Source: Citrus sinensis (taxonomy: Eukaryota; Streptophyta; Magnoliopsida; Sapindales; Rutaceae). Taken from it: a stretch of 64,000 nucleotides of DNA. This document shows, in pieces, positions 1 through 10,816 of the stretch. The stretch lies in contig NC_068558.1 in NCBI RefSeq assembly GCF_022201045.2, positions 39,451,501 through 39,515,500 on the forward strand, written 5' to 3'. The notes under the pieces are model-generated. The model was not told where the DNA came from. It saw only the letters and a program-made list of their open reading frames with translations, and did not search any database. The translations under genes were made by a program, and so were the position numbers. How positions within the stretch are numbered: position 1 is the first letter of the stretch; every line of letters starts with the position of its first letter.

Positions 1-299
1 GAATCCCCAACCTTTTTTTGTTTTTTGTTTTTATCTTTTTAGTATAACATTTCATGGTTTTTTGCTATCATCTTCTTGAAATGAAATTGTTAAGTTATGT
101 GTTGTTTCTTCTGCAGGTATACGTTAAGTGTTAAACCAAACAAGATAAAGTTTATAAAAAATAAAAAGTAGTGGATCATTTAGATTTGATTCCTATTTCT
201 GTGGTCTTTTCGGCAAATATCGTTGGAAACTTGTGATTGGATTTTGTATGATATTTTTCCTTTTGTTTTAATATTTTCCCCCTGGATTTGGTTAAACAG
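1..299 (+). other. 3' part of the HSF intron
   Basis: T-rich sequence ending in the acceptor that precedes the HSF exon. An alternative TTCTGCAG acceptor-like site near position 110-116 is followed by stop codons and is probably unused. No exon was found here. Confidence 0.7.
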
Positions 300-1565
300 G
301 GATTTAGGAAAGTTGACCCAGATCGGTATGAATTTGCAAATGAGGGATTTCTTAGAGGTCAGAAACACCTTTTGAAGAGTATTAGCAGGCGAAAACCAGC
401 TCAAGTACATGGTCAGCAACAACCTAAACTTCAGAACTCATCAGTCGGGGCATGTGTTGAAGTAGGGAAGTATGGACTTGAAGAAGAGGTTGAAATACTT
501 AAGCGCGACAAGAATGTTCTCATGCAAGAACTTGTTAGGTTGAGGCAGCAGCAGCAAGCTACGGATCGTCAATTGCATACTGTTGGACAGCGTGTACAGG
601 TGATGGAACAACGACAGCAACAAATGATGTCATTTCTTGCCAAGGCCATGCATAGTCCAAGCTTCTTAAGCCAGCTTGTACAGCAGCAGAATGACAGCAA
701 CAGGCATATTTCTGGCAGCAACAAAAAAAGGAGACTGCCTAGGCAGGATGAAGAAAATACAGTTGGTGCATATGACTCCAGTATTCCTAATGGTCAAATT
801 GTCAAGTTCCAACCTTCAATGAATGAGGCAGCTAAAGCAATGCTGCACCAGATCATGAAGATGAATTCACCTTCTAGGCTGGAACCAACAATGAGCAACC
901 TAAGCACTTTCCTGATTGATAATATTCCTTCTGCTAATGCATTGGAAAATGGGCACTCCTCCAGTCAAATTTCAGGAGTCACCCTTTCAGAGGTTCCACC
1001 AAATTCTGGGCAGTCTAATATGTCCACAGAGTCAAGGTTTCATGTCCCATCTAGTGCCATCTCAGAGATTCAATGTTCCCCTTGTGTGAGTGACTCTGTG
1101 AAAGTAAATCCAACACAAGAGAAAAGTAAGCATAATTCTGGGAATGACACAGTTTTGCCCAACTTCCCTCAACTGCAAGGAATTGCATCAGAAAGCACTA
1201 TTAGCATCCCTGATGTGAATTTTGTGTTGTCTGGAAACGGAAATGCAGAAAATTTGGATCCAACAGCTTTGGATGGAACAATGTCCATAGACGCTGATGC
1301 CTTTTCTCCTGATCATGATGTGGATGTTTCGCCAGATGGTATCCATAAGCTTCCACGAATTGATGATGCATTTTGGGAAGAGTTTCTTACGGCTAGCCCT
1401 CTCCCAGGTGACACAGATGAGATTAATTCAAGCCCATTGGAAAGTGGTATGACCAGTGAGCTTGAACAGCAGCCAGAGCAGGCAAATGGATGGGATAATT
1501 TTCAGCATATGGATCATCTTACAGAGCAGATGGGCCTTCTTACATCTGAGAGCAGGAGGCTTTGA
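300..1565 (+). CDS. HSFA1: Heat shock transcription factor, class A1, last exon (partial gene)
   Basis: This is the 3' exon of a class A1 heat-shock factor, a nuclear activator that binds heat-shock elements. The exon opens after an intron ending ...AACAG, in phase 0, with GFRKVDPDRYEFANEGF, the end of the Hsf DNA-binding domain; the conserved Hsf intron lies at this point, so exon 1 is upstream of the window. In order follow the HR-A/B coiled coil (about residues 60-130 of the 421 present, rich in Leu/Gln/Met heptads), a basic NLS (NKKRRLPRQ), a Ser/Asn-rich linker, an AHA activation motif (DAFWEEFLTASPLPGD) and a C-terminal leucine-rich export signal (MDHLTEQMGLL). The AHA and NES pair is typical of A1 master regulators (known of the family). 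No frame damage is seen. The A1 assignment is confident; the exact paralogue (a, b, d or e) is not. Confidence 0.93.
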   Translation, partial: GFRKVDPDRYEFANEGFLRGQKHLLKSISRRKPAQVHGQQQPKLQNSSVGACVEVGKYGLEEEVEILKRDKNVLMQELVRLRQQQQATDRQLHTVGQRVQVMEQRQQQMMSFLAKAMHSPSFLSQLVQQQNDSNRHISGSNKKRRLPRQDEENTVGAYDSSIPNGQIVKFQPSMNEAAKAMLHQIMKMNSPSRLEPTMSNLSTFLIDNIPSANALENGHSSSQISGVTLSEVPPNSGQSNMSTESRFHVPSSAISEIQCSPCVSDSVKVNPTQEKSKHNSGNDTVLPNFPQLQGIASESTISIPDVNFVLSGNGNAENLDPTALDGTMSIDADAFSPDHDVDVSPDGIHKLPRIDDAFWEEFLTASPLPGDTDEINSSPLESGMTSELEQQPEQANGWDNFQHMDHLTEQMGLLTSESRRL

Positions 1566-3490
1566 GGTCTTACCTCATGTATATATGTGTTTCAGCCTGT
1601 CTTGAGGTAAATGTTCATCCCACCATTTGCATTAATAAGCTCGATGAACAGCTAATTCTCCCCTCTAATACACGGTTATCCGGTAACAATTACTCTCCTA
1701 GGTGGATTTTCATTTTCAGCCTTTGGTGAGAATTCTCTCCTGTTTATATCATGCCCTGCTTTTATCTATTGCTTGTAATAACAAAATTTTTTTACTTTTG
1801 TGTTCCCTAAAATTACTTAATGTATCGAATTTACTGACACACTGAACGAGAAGAATGTACACACAAAGTGCCTTAATCGTTCTGAACAAATTAATACCCA
1901 GTTAGTATTTATTCCCTTTTATTTTACTTGTGTTAATATTCATGATGGTGCTGTGTGTTGTTGTTCCTGACTAATTTAGGATTTTTTTTTCTGATCTATT
2001 TGGGTGGGAGCATTTACCATGCAAAATTTTTGAACCCTGAATTAGTTACTTTTAATTCCATTAGATGAGCTATGAATTTTGAGTTTCAGATTCTGTATAT
2101 TTCTCCAGTCTTGCAGAGGTTGATGTTCTGTGCTGCTGAGCAGATAAAGCTTTTGTCCAAAGATATGCCCTTGAAGTTTATGGAACCTTTTTGCCATTAC
2201 CAAATGTCTTAAGAATTCCATTGTTCAGTGCTGCTGAGCAGAAAAGCTTTTGTCCAAGGGCATGACCTTGAAGTTTAGGAACCTTTTTGTCATCACTAAA
2301 TGTTTTAAGAATTTCATTGTGAATGGTCTGAAGAAACTCTCTGAATGACGGTAAGAGTATCATACATAATGCAGTTTGATATCGTCGTATGGTGTATGTG
2401 TATTATATATAGAAAAGAGGATAATAATAGCTGAATCTTTGGAAGACTTATGCTCAACATGTATCACTAAAATTTAGGGGTTGGCAGAAAATTGAAGAGC
2501 TGAACCGAACTGAAATTTACCCACCTCTACCAAAATCGTTTGGCTGTGGGATTTCCAGCATGTGTTTGATGTAACAGTAGGTGGGTATGCCTTCTCGGCA
2601 AGGAGCATGAATGAGATTTCTTATCTGACACCTTTATTCATAATAAAGCTATCTGAAACAATGACTAATGAGAAAACCTTTTTTTTTTTTTTTGGTTCAA
2701 AATTATTTTGGGCATTAACCAAACGTGATGGAGTTTTTTGAGAGGGAGAACAGGAAAAATAGAAGTCATCGTGTAAAGAAACATGAAATGTTTTTTAATC
2801 ACTTGAGGTGACATAGAAACTGACAGTGAGTGTTAATCTATTGCTTACACTTCTTTAAGTGTCAAGAAACTTTTGTTTTCTTGATAATAGGATGAGTGGG
2901 GGTGATGGAGATACCCAAGGGGGAAAGGAAGAGACACAATTACGAGTGGATGGTAGGATAAATGGAAGACGGAACGTCCGATGCTTAGAAAGGGACGGGA
3001 ATGATTCTTCAAGCAAAGCTTGAAGGAAACTACTGTCCTTTATAATCTGCTGCACTCCCCACTGTTTTTATTTTCATTTTTAGTTGAATGAATTTGCAGT
3101 TCTGGGGTTTCCTTCTTTCCCCTGCTTGCTCTGCAATTGAACCTTATGATGTTAGTGTTCGCAGCTAAATCCCAGTCCCTTATCTTCTTACCAATCTTCT
3201 TTGTTAGTCTATGTTTCAAGCGTGTGCTGCGAGTTGCATGGATGGTGAATACATCAATGAGAGACTTGAAAGGCAAGTGATCAAGCTATGGATTTCTCGT
3301 GATGGACATTATCCAGATGCGAAACCATCTGTATTATACTTTTCTCCCTATCGAAAACCTGCATCTGCTGCTGTTAAGATCCTGCTCTCAATGTGCATCT
3401 TTTTCTCAGCTTAAGGAAGAAAAAATTGTTGGAAAATTTAGCTCCAGACAGGACCATACTTTCATTATACCAGTAGAAGTCTTCCATTAT
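1566..3490. other. Intergenic stretch between HSF and the TIP aquaporin
   Basis: Holds the HSF 3' UTR (end not fixed; several AATAA-like signals), the 98-bp tandem duplication, and T-rich sequence up to the 3' end of the convergent TIP gene. Small ORFs on both strands at 2.8-3.5 kb show no recognisable domain and no splice-linked partner. Confidence 0.6.
2123..2319. repeat. 98-bp tandem duplication downstream of HSF
   Basis: Two adjacent copies (about 2123-2220 and 2222-2319) share GTGCTGCTGAGCAG, AAGCTTTTGTCCAA, CTTGAAGTTTA and GGAACCTTTTTG in the same order and spacing, with about 10-15 % differences. The pair lies 560 bp past the HSF stop codon, in the 3' UTR or the flank. A short minus-strand ORF across it is only a product of the repeat. 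Confidence 0.85.
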
Positions 3491-4890
3491 TCAAGAACTT
3501 GTACATGACTGCTGAATACAATGATGTAGCACCGGTGTTTCCGACGGAATCACCAGGTACTCATACATGATTGCTCCGAGCCCACCTCCGACGAGAGGCC
3601 CGACCCAGTAGATCCAGTGCTTCGTCCATCGCCATCCCACCAGGGCGGGCCCGAAGGCCCTGGCGGGATTCATGGATGCTCCGTGGGATGGCCCGCCGAT
3701 GAGGATGTTCGCCCCGGCGAAAAACCCCATGGCCAGTGGTGCTATGGTGGTTAAGTGACTCTTCCTGGGATCCATTGTGGTTGCATAAAACGTGTACACT
3801 AGCCCAAAGGTCATTGCTGCCTCTATGATAAGGCCGTGCCAATCTCGATCAAATGCCAGTGGAAACCCAACCGGTCTCTGAAACACATGGAGTCTTAATT
3901 AGTTAAAATACTTTGTGTCACCAACTACATATTATTGGTCATATGTTAATTCTATGTATAGAAAGTATTTGAGGTTAATTAAGGAGAAGTTTTTGGTTTA
4001 TTGTTTTATATGTGTTTTTCAAATCGAGAGAAGTTTACCGGGCCAGCAATAATGACGAGCCTCAGTAAGAGAGAAGCAACAACAGAGCCGAAAAGCTGAG
4101 CAAGGCAATAAAGAGAAGCTCGAAGGAGTGAAATTCTGCCTGCAACAAGCGCACCAAAGGTAACAGCAGGATTAACATGGCCACCCGATATGTTAAGACT
4201 CATGGATACCGCTAAGAACAGCGAGCAAGCATGTGTTCCAGCTATTGCCACCAGCCTTGAAGTTGATATTACTTCATGGGTGTGTTCGTACATCTTGCCT
4301 GCACATGCCATGCCAAAAACTCTAGTTTCTCACGTGTCTATATGCACTCACAAATACATTTATGATAATCTTGCATTTAGTGACGAGTGTATACATGATC
4401 GTATTTTAATTTGATGAGGAGATGCTCATTTTGTTCTTACACTTTGAGGTAATTACTTAGTTAAAATCCTCAGGAGCGAGCTTGGCTGCGTGGTTTTTAA
4501 GTATCTTTATTTGGTCACCGAATTTGAATCTTAGAAAATATGGGCTAAAAAATCAATTTGCCTTAGTTTTCTATTGTGTTTTCGAAATTTACTTGGAAAT
4601 AACCATGGCGTTAATTACTTTCCTAGTTGTTCATCTGACTTTTCATGAATAAAAATATAAAATAGTATTTGTATCTAATATAATTTAAATTGTTGAGAAT
4701 ATAGGGAAAAAAGAAGCAGGCAACCTTAATTTAAATAATGAGTGTGTGATGACATACCAAGAGCAAGAATAGAGCCTTCAGTGGCGAAGACGAAGGTGAA
4801 CGTAGCAAGAAATTCAGCTACAATTGCTTTGAGGGTTTCGGGCTGGGTGGCCTCTTCTGCCTTTCCAAGCTCATATCTACGACGTGCCAT
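3491..4890 (-). CDS. Tonoplast intrinsic protein (aquaporin), TIP3-like
   Basis: Three exons join in frame: 4890-4758 (begins [18 protein letters not shown]), 4298-4039 and 3877-3491, giving 259 aa. Donors are GTATG and GTAAA, acceptors GCAG and TTCAG; both introns sit where TIP introns usually do. The protein is a six-helix MIP channel of the vacuolar membrane, conducting water and often glycerol, urea or peroxide (family knowledge). Both NPA boxes are intact ([16 protein letters not shown]). By alignment from memory the selectivity filter reads His-Ile-Ala-Arg, as in TIP3/TIP4 proteins, and the N-terminal ELGKAEEAT and RPVGF segments favour TIP3 (alpha-TIP, seed vacuoles). The C-terminus ends in a Cys/Ser tail (QQSCTSS) different from usual TIP3 ends, so the subgroup call is tentative. 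Confidence 0.9.
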
Positions 4891-6959
4891 GGCGCTTCTT
4901 GGTTCTTGCTATTTTGCTTTTTCCGTATACTGCTGCTTTCAGCTTCCAGAAATTTATCGACATACATACGCGTGGCGTCTTATTTTCTTATTGCATGACT
5001 GAGAAATGGTGGACATGGTTCCAGCTGCTTAAGTTAGAATATAAACAAGGGCTTTGTAATTATTATGTACACCTGTCTGAAACTTCATGCAATTTGCTTG
5101 CATGAAGTGTGACACCTAGAATTACGTGTATGTTTACCATTTAGTTTCATTTTGTGAACGTTGTTGGACTTGGTTCCAGAGGAAAAGAAACAAATTGAAG
5201 ATAATTTTTTTTTAATTAATTATATAGATATCATAAAGTCGTACGTACTATAAATTTAGTCCGTAATTACAAAAATCACTGCCAATCCAGAATATCACAC
5301 TATTCACTGGTGACAAGACAAAATCCAACTAACCAAGTGTGCTTAAAAAGCTACAGAACGTTATAAATTCAATTTACAGCTACCCAGTTGGCATGTCAAT
5401 CCCTTCACTTACATTCAATTAACACTCTTGAACTTGAGACCCTGCGTTATGCTTAAGAATTCCAAGTTGCGGAAATTTAGATATTTCCCCGCACAGCCAC
5501 TTATCTGTTAGAGAAAGCCAAGCAAATTTCAAGAGTTTTGAGGTTCTTACAAAGCGCTACTCTATTGATCTCACAAGATGAAGACGCTGCAAAAAACAAC
5601 TACTTCATGAACATTGGGTGCTTCAATCTTCAATCGTACAAGACCGTTGCTGTTGTTGTGGCAATTTCCTCTAAGGCAATAAATAACTTCACATTACTTC
5701 TTGGTGGCTCCAACTTACAGCCGCTTGACTCCAAATCACACACTGGTTTTGCACGGAAAATGGTTGGAGGCAAACTGTACGATACACCTACAAGTGAAGA
5801 CTTCGGCCTTTTGAAGTCACTCGCAATTACAAGCAAATGCATCGGTCGACTAATGATGCAAATCTGGAATCATTTGGTAAAAAATCAACTGAAGTGCGAG
5901 CTTATCATCTCCATTTTCTACTTCACTGCCCTCGTTAATCAAATTATCATTTTCAGTTACACCCCCCAACTGGTTTTACTGTTAAGCGCTAAGCTAACCA
6001 GCACCCACGCGATTAACGGGGGTTAAATAAATTGACATCTTTGAGTATAAAGATTTTAAATTTCAAATAATAATAATAATAATAAACTCACGAAAAGAAT
6101 CCCTTGAATACACAATTAATCGTACTTGAAAAAATAATAATAATCTAAAGACAACCGCACAGAGAGGGAAGTGAAACGAGAGGAAGAAAAGCTGCCCTTA
6201 GTTATGGTGACCGGAGGAGAAACGACAGAGGCGGAAAATGGCATGACAGAGAGGGAAGTGACGGCGACTGAGTGAGTACAATGTACGTTTACATTTATAA
6301 ATTCACTGCACTTCTGGGTGACTTCAGCATACAACCTCGTAACTCCAAAAACATCAAATGATTTTGCATAGAAAATGATTTGAGGTAATGTGTGCAATGT
6401 ACATAAAAATCTAAATTTCAGCGCATCCAATTGCATAGCAAAGTGACATAATGTGGCGTAAAATTGGTTCAGGCGAGGCAAGGCTGACATCCTCCTATCC
6501 AGTATCCACCATCTCAAGGCTGATATCCTCGTAAATCCTTCAACTACAATGAAAATAAAAATACATAAATATGCAATGTAGTAATGGATTAATGGATACA
6601 ACTTCACAAGGGTTTTCATCTTCTATCATATGGGGTACATGAATCTGGAAATCATCTCATACCCTACCTTTTGTCAGCAAAAGGAATAATGAAATGCGCA
6701 TATGTGGCTAAGTAAGAGAGACCAACACAAATAGCTTCCATTTTATTTCCCTGTATATTCATAAAACCAAACGGTTGGTTTCCACATCTGCTGGTTCAGC
6801 AAACAATATTCTGCTTCAAAACAAGTTCACAGCTGGACTACGTCTAAGTAAAAAGCACTATGTGTATGAAGTGTGAAGCGTTCATCCATTGCTCTAATCT
6901 CCAATTTGTACCAACTGTTCTATCTCTTTGATAACTTGCAAGCAAAAGAAAAGAGAGAA
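4891..6959. other. Intergenic: TIP upstream region and unassigned sequence
   Basis: The first few hundred bases are the presumed promoter of the minus-strand TIP gene. The rest has ORFs of 162 codons (5538-6026, +) and 167 codons (6116-6619, -) with no recognisable domain; they overlap two copies of a diverged repeat and are not called genes. An (AAT)n run lies at about 6066-6084. Confidence 0.55.
5676..6390. repeat. Diverged direct repeat pair (5676-5790 and 6298-6390)
   Basis: Two segments about 610 bp apart align over roughly 90-100 bp: both carry a CTTCACATTACTTCT-like start, an ACAnCCnCnTnACTCCAAA core, TGGTTTTGCA or TGATTTTGCA, then GAAAATG and GAGG. Identity by eye is about 70 %. This suggests two old copies of one repeat, or a duplicated segment of an uncharacterised element. 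Confidence 0.55.
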
Positions 6960-8469
6960 TCAAAATAACAATTTAGTCCATGAGCCCACGAATGGAAAAA
7001 CGGCAATCAACAGCCTCCACAACAATGGCCTTTCTCTGATTCTCCCAGCCTTGCTCAGTTTACCTTTCTTCTGTTGCTTTGGCCGCTCACTTTTTATTTG
7101 ACTCGGTGGTTTTCTGGCAGCTCTGTACCCATGGTTTTCACCTTTCTTGTCTAGATCATCCCATCCACCAAACCTTGAGCCACTTTTGTCACGCTTCTCG
7201 TATGAAACACCATCTGCTACTACCCAGGACTGATAACTTCTCCTGCCATTAGCAGCCTTATTTTCTTGTTTGCTCTGGCTTGTTTTAGAACTGCTTGCAG
7301 CTTTTGCAAAAGGTTTCTCTTTTCTCCTGGTCCTGGGTCTGGATTTTGGGATACTACCTGTCCTTCCCCACAATTTATCAAATGCAAGAGAAAGAACCGA
7401 CTGTCCCAGAGGAATTAATGCCATGAACAAAGCATTTGGGGCTGTTCCCAGCAACCACGGTATTGCGATGGCAGGCAACATCCAACCAAAGGCTTTAAAA
7501 ATCTGCAGTCAGTAGCATAACATCACGACATTTGTAAGGTAAGAACATTACGTATGGTCCAGTTTTAAGTTGAATTATATATAGTAAAGAAATAACAGTG
7601 ACTAAGCAAACAAAGACGATGTATATTTTATTAATTAATCAAGCCACTTCGTTATTTAACAAATGGGGAAAATTAATATTTCCATCACCACTAACAATAT
7701 TGTCATTACCCATTTCAAAAGATTCAAAGCATACATTGCTCGAATACACAGATACACAAAGTATACACACAATTGAACAATGTTACCAATAACGGGAAAT
7801 GGGACTGATGTTAGTTACAGATACAGCAACAGAGACGCCCTTTAATACAATATCCCGAAGAATTTCTAAGTAAACTAATACAATTTTTTTGTACCATGCC
7901 ACAAAAATAATTTGAACGTTAGTTCTTCTTCATTGCAATTCAATTTTTAGGCTACCTAATAAGTCTAAGCAACCGGAAGCAGCTACAATACCCAAATCTT
8001 AAATATAATAAATAAATAAAAACTAATTTAAACAGAAAATTTTTATTAAAAAATGAAGATGTTATTAATTCCAAATAAACTTAGAATTAATTAAATAATT
8101 CGGTAACCATACCTTCAAAATCCAAGACTCATCTTCTTCCTCATCAAATTCCGAATCATCCTCATAATCATAATCATAATTGTAATCCGACCACCAATTC
8201 CTCGGTTTGGCGGAGAAATCATCATCGTAGCCGTCTTCGGTGTAGAGGTCGTCTTCGAAATTGAATCTGAACCGTCCATTTCCACTAGCTGTGGTGTCCC
8301 AGTTAGAGCGGGATCTACTGGAGCAGCAGGTTGAAATGTTAATGGAGTATTTAATGTTGCTTTTATTGGTAATAACATTGCTATGGCTTATTGAAGAAGA
8401 AGAAGAAGAAGAAAAAGAAGAAGTAAAGTAAGTGGATGCTTGAAGAAGAAACTGAGCTTGTGCTCCCAT
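6960..8469 (-). CDS. Plastid-targeted membrane protein of unknown function
   Basis: Two exons (8469-8113 and 7502-6960) join in phase 0 through a GTATG donor and a TGCAG acceptor to give 299 aa. The start MGAQAQFLLQAS is the first ATG and is followed by about 60 residues rich in Ser/Thr/Asn and poor in acids, as in a chloroplast transit peptide. Then comes a strongly acidic Asp/Tyr/Glu stretch (residues about 72-115), a hydrophobic segment across the exon join (about 118-160, containing FGWMLPAIAIPWLL and ALIPLGQSVL), a long Lys/Arg/Ser-rich hydrophilic region and a C-terminal hydrophobic segment (RLLIAVFPFVGSW). I do not recognise the family. Two membrane segments around a basic loop fit a thylakoid or envelope protein, but that is inference. 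Confidence 0.85.
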
Positions 8470-9265
8470 GGCTTAGTCGTTCGTTTCTTCGAGGATAAAC
8501 ATTTATTTTCTCTTTTAATATTATATTTAAAAATTATGTAAAATTATTAATCAAATAAAAAAATATTTATTTTTATTAAAAAAATATAATTCTTATATTT
8601 AAATTTCAACTTGATGTAACAATTTATTTATACTCTATTGGGATAAAATTATAATTTATTAAAAAAACTAAAAATATCAATAATTAATAGGATGGGATCG
8701 TTATAAATAAATGCTCACAATAGTTGAAACTTAATTATTTAAATGATAAATATAGAACACTTCCTTAATAAATAAAATTATAATTTGTAAAATCCAAATA
8801 TTGGGTACTGCTAACATAATTGCAAAATCCTGAAAATGGTGCAAAAGGTCTCAAGGAAAGGAATTAATCCAAAATTATTGTTATATATGTTAATGATATA
8901 TCATAAATAAAATAAAAACCATTTTTTATTTATATGAAATTATTGAATTTTGGTTAAAAATGTTGATAACAAAGATAAAGTCATTCCCAAGTTCCAATAG
9001 TAAATTAAGAATTGTTGTATTTACAAGAAGTTGATTGAATATGCATCTCAATATCCATAGTAGAACATTCTATAGTATATGCATCTACTTAACCATTACA
9101 ATCTCATAACTAAAATCAAAGGAAATGATAAGAAGACTAAAACTCTGTTTGTTGAGTGCATATTACCATATTAATCATTCTAAAATTAAAAAAATATGTA
9201 TATAAATAACACAAAATGCCTGGCCTGCCAGTTCAATTGAAGCTTAACTAGCCGGTTAGCTAAAA
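8470..9265. other. AT-rich intergenic stretch
   Basis: Upstream region of the plastid membrane protein gene and 3' flank of the GOST-type gene, both on the minus strand. Very A/T-rich with many short A runs. No ORF, TIR or clear core promoter could be singled out. Confidence 0.6.
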
Positions 9266-10630
9266 TTAAAGTTCAAATGAATCATCTTCCTCCAAAATTT
9301 GTCTGGCTTCACTCTCTTCTTCATCATCAACTACAAAATATGGATTCTTCTCAGTGGGCTGAAAATTATGGAAAATGAACAAATAAAAAACGAAGCTAGC
9401 TCCTTCTGCTGCAGCATACATGGTCCACTCAAATCTGTAATTCACAACATGTGCGGAAGCTGGAACCACAATCCTGGTGAAGTACAAGTATCCCACCACA
9501 ACAATATAGAATTGCTTGAAAAGGGTCAATTTTTCAAGATTCCTAGCTGCTTTCCCATCGGTCTTTGACGCCTCCTTCAGGCTTCTTATCGACCAAATAA
9601 TTGGAAAGAACACAGCAGCACAGCAGATGATATCAATCAACAAGAACATATGATTCCACGCCATCCAATCTTGCGTCGCGGGTCCTGTTTCACTTATGAC
9701 AACGTACGCTATGTTTTCCAGGACTTGTAATGGAATCACTGTCATCAAAACATTCTTTTCGCGTTCCTGAAGATACGGTTTCAGGAATGACCATCCTGTT
9801 CCTATGAGTACAATCACTGTGAACAGCATTATGCCTTTGAACAATCCGAAGATGTAAAATGCTACATCCCAGCCATGTGGAGTCCCAGTTTCGCTGACAT
9901 AGAGTTTGTCCTCGGACGCGCATATCATTTTAAGCGCTTTCACAAGAAGCAGCGCAGCCATTACTATATGAATCTTGTCAACAATCGGCCTCTGCTTGAT
10001 GCAGATAAAAACCCACATAACAAAAAAGAGAGTGTATGTGAAAAAGAACATCAAATAGAGTCTCGGCAGCTGTGTTTGGCCAGCAGGAAGGTAATCTTTT
10101 ATCCCGTGCTGCAAGTTATACATCTCTGTTTTAACAAACATTGACACTTGAAATTCAGGCTGGCAGTTCCCGAAGAGCAAGATGTATTCATCGGGATCGT
10201 TGATGTTAACTGCACCACTGTAGGATGAATTGGGCACGATTTTTTCAAATCTGTATACAAGTTTTGCGTACCTGCTAGATAAAGAACAAAATCCTTCAAT
10301 GTACTGAGACTCATTGATCATTACTGGAAATGCAAGATCTCTTACAAAGAAAAATCCCAAGGAAGCAGGGTTGAGCACTTGATCTTTATTATTATTGTTA
10401 CCATTATTATAATTTTGTTTTTTTGATTTCCATGAGATATCTTTTATTGTAACTTCCGCCTTGCCATCTTCTGTAAATCCGAATCTCTCAAACATGATCA
10501 ACGGCCGCGAATCATCCACGACATGGGTCTCTTTGATCTCTGATAAACAGACTGGAATGCTTGAGATCATGAACAATAATAATACTGCATGAAAAAGAGT
10601 TGCATAATAGTATCTCAAACATGCCATCAT
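9266..10630 (-). CDS. GOST/CAND-type seven-transmembrane protein (Lung_7-TM_R family)
   Basis: Intronless ORF. The first ATG in the frame gives MMACLRYYY and 454 aa; codons further upstream lack an ATG. A hydrophobic signal sequence (about 5-28) leads into a luminal domain beginning EIKETHVVDDSRPLIMFERF and containing FCSLSSRYAKLVYRFE. Seven membrane helices follow (about residues 190-430), with characteristic segments YLMFFFTYTLFFVMWVF, GTGWSFLKPYLQ and NHMFLLIDIICCAAVFFP, then an acidic cytosolic tail (DDEEESEARQILEEDD). This matches plant proteins annotated as Lung seven transmembrane receptor or candidate GPCRs CAND6/7. Family members are now placed among GOLD-domain seven-helix proteins of the secretory pathway, so receptor function should not be assumed. 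An 87-90 bp tandem duplication lies immediately upstream. Confidence 0.92.
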   Translation of the reverse strand: MMACLRYYYATLFHAVLLLFMISSIPVCLSEIKETHVVDDSRPLIMFERFGFTEDGKAEVTIKDISWKSKKQNYNNGNNNNKDQVLNPASLGFFFVRDLAFPVMINESQYIEGFCSLSSRYAKLVYRFEKIVPNSSYSGAVNINDPDEYILLFGNCQPEFQVSMFVKTEMYNLQHGIKDYLPAGQTQLPRLYLMFFFTYTLFFVMWVFICIKQRPIVDKIHIVMAALLLVKALKMICASEDKLYVSETGTPHGWDVAFYIFGLFKGIMLFTVIVLIGTGWSFLKPYLQEREKNVLMTVIPLQVLENIAYVVISETGPATQDWMAWNHMFLLIDIICCAAVFFPIIWSIRSLKEASKTDGKAARNLEKLTLFKQFYIVVVGYLYFTRIVVPASAHVVNYRFEWTMYAAAEGASFVFYLFIFHNFQPTEKNPYFVVDDEEESEARQILEEDDSFEL

Positions 10631-10642
10631 GAGAATATTTTC

Positions 10643-10816
10643 TGGCAACAAAAAGAAATTAGAGATGAATAATTAGACCAAAATGGAATTTCTGATGAAA
10701 AGATTGAAATATGGGGAAAAGATGGAAATGTCAGGCAACAAAAAGAAATTAAAGATGAATAATTAGACCAAAATGGAATTTCTGAAAAGATTGAAATATG
10801 GGGAAAAGATGGAAAT
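10643..10816. repeat. About 90-bp tandem duplication just upstream of the CAND-type start codon
   Basis: Copy 1 (10643-10732) and copy 2 (10733-10816) both run from GGCAACAAAAAGAAATTA to GGGGAAAAGATGGAAATG. They differ by one substitution (GAG/AAG) and a 3-base indel (CTGATGAAAAG versus CTGAAAAG). The near identity makes this a recent duplication. It begins 13 bp upstream of the ATG, so it probably duplicates 5' UTR sequence or the transcription start region. Confidence 0.93.

Noticed and set aside
5538..6026. 162-codon plus-strand ORF
   Set aside because: No recognisable domain, no splice partner, and it overlaps one copy of a diverged repeat whose other copy is not coding in the same frame.
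6116..6619. 167-codon minus-strand ORF
   Set aside because: Low-complexity start, no domain, overlaps the second copy of the same diverged repeat.
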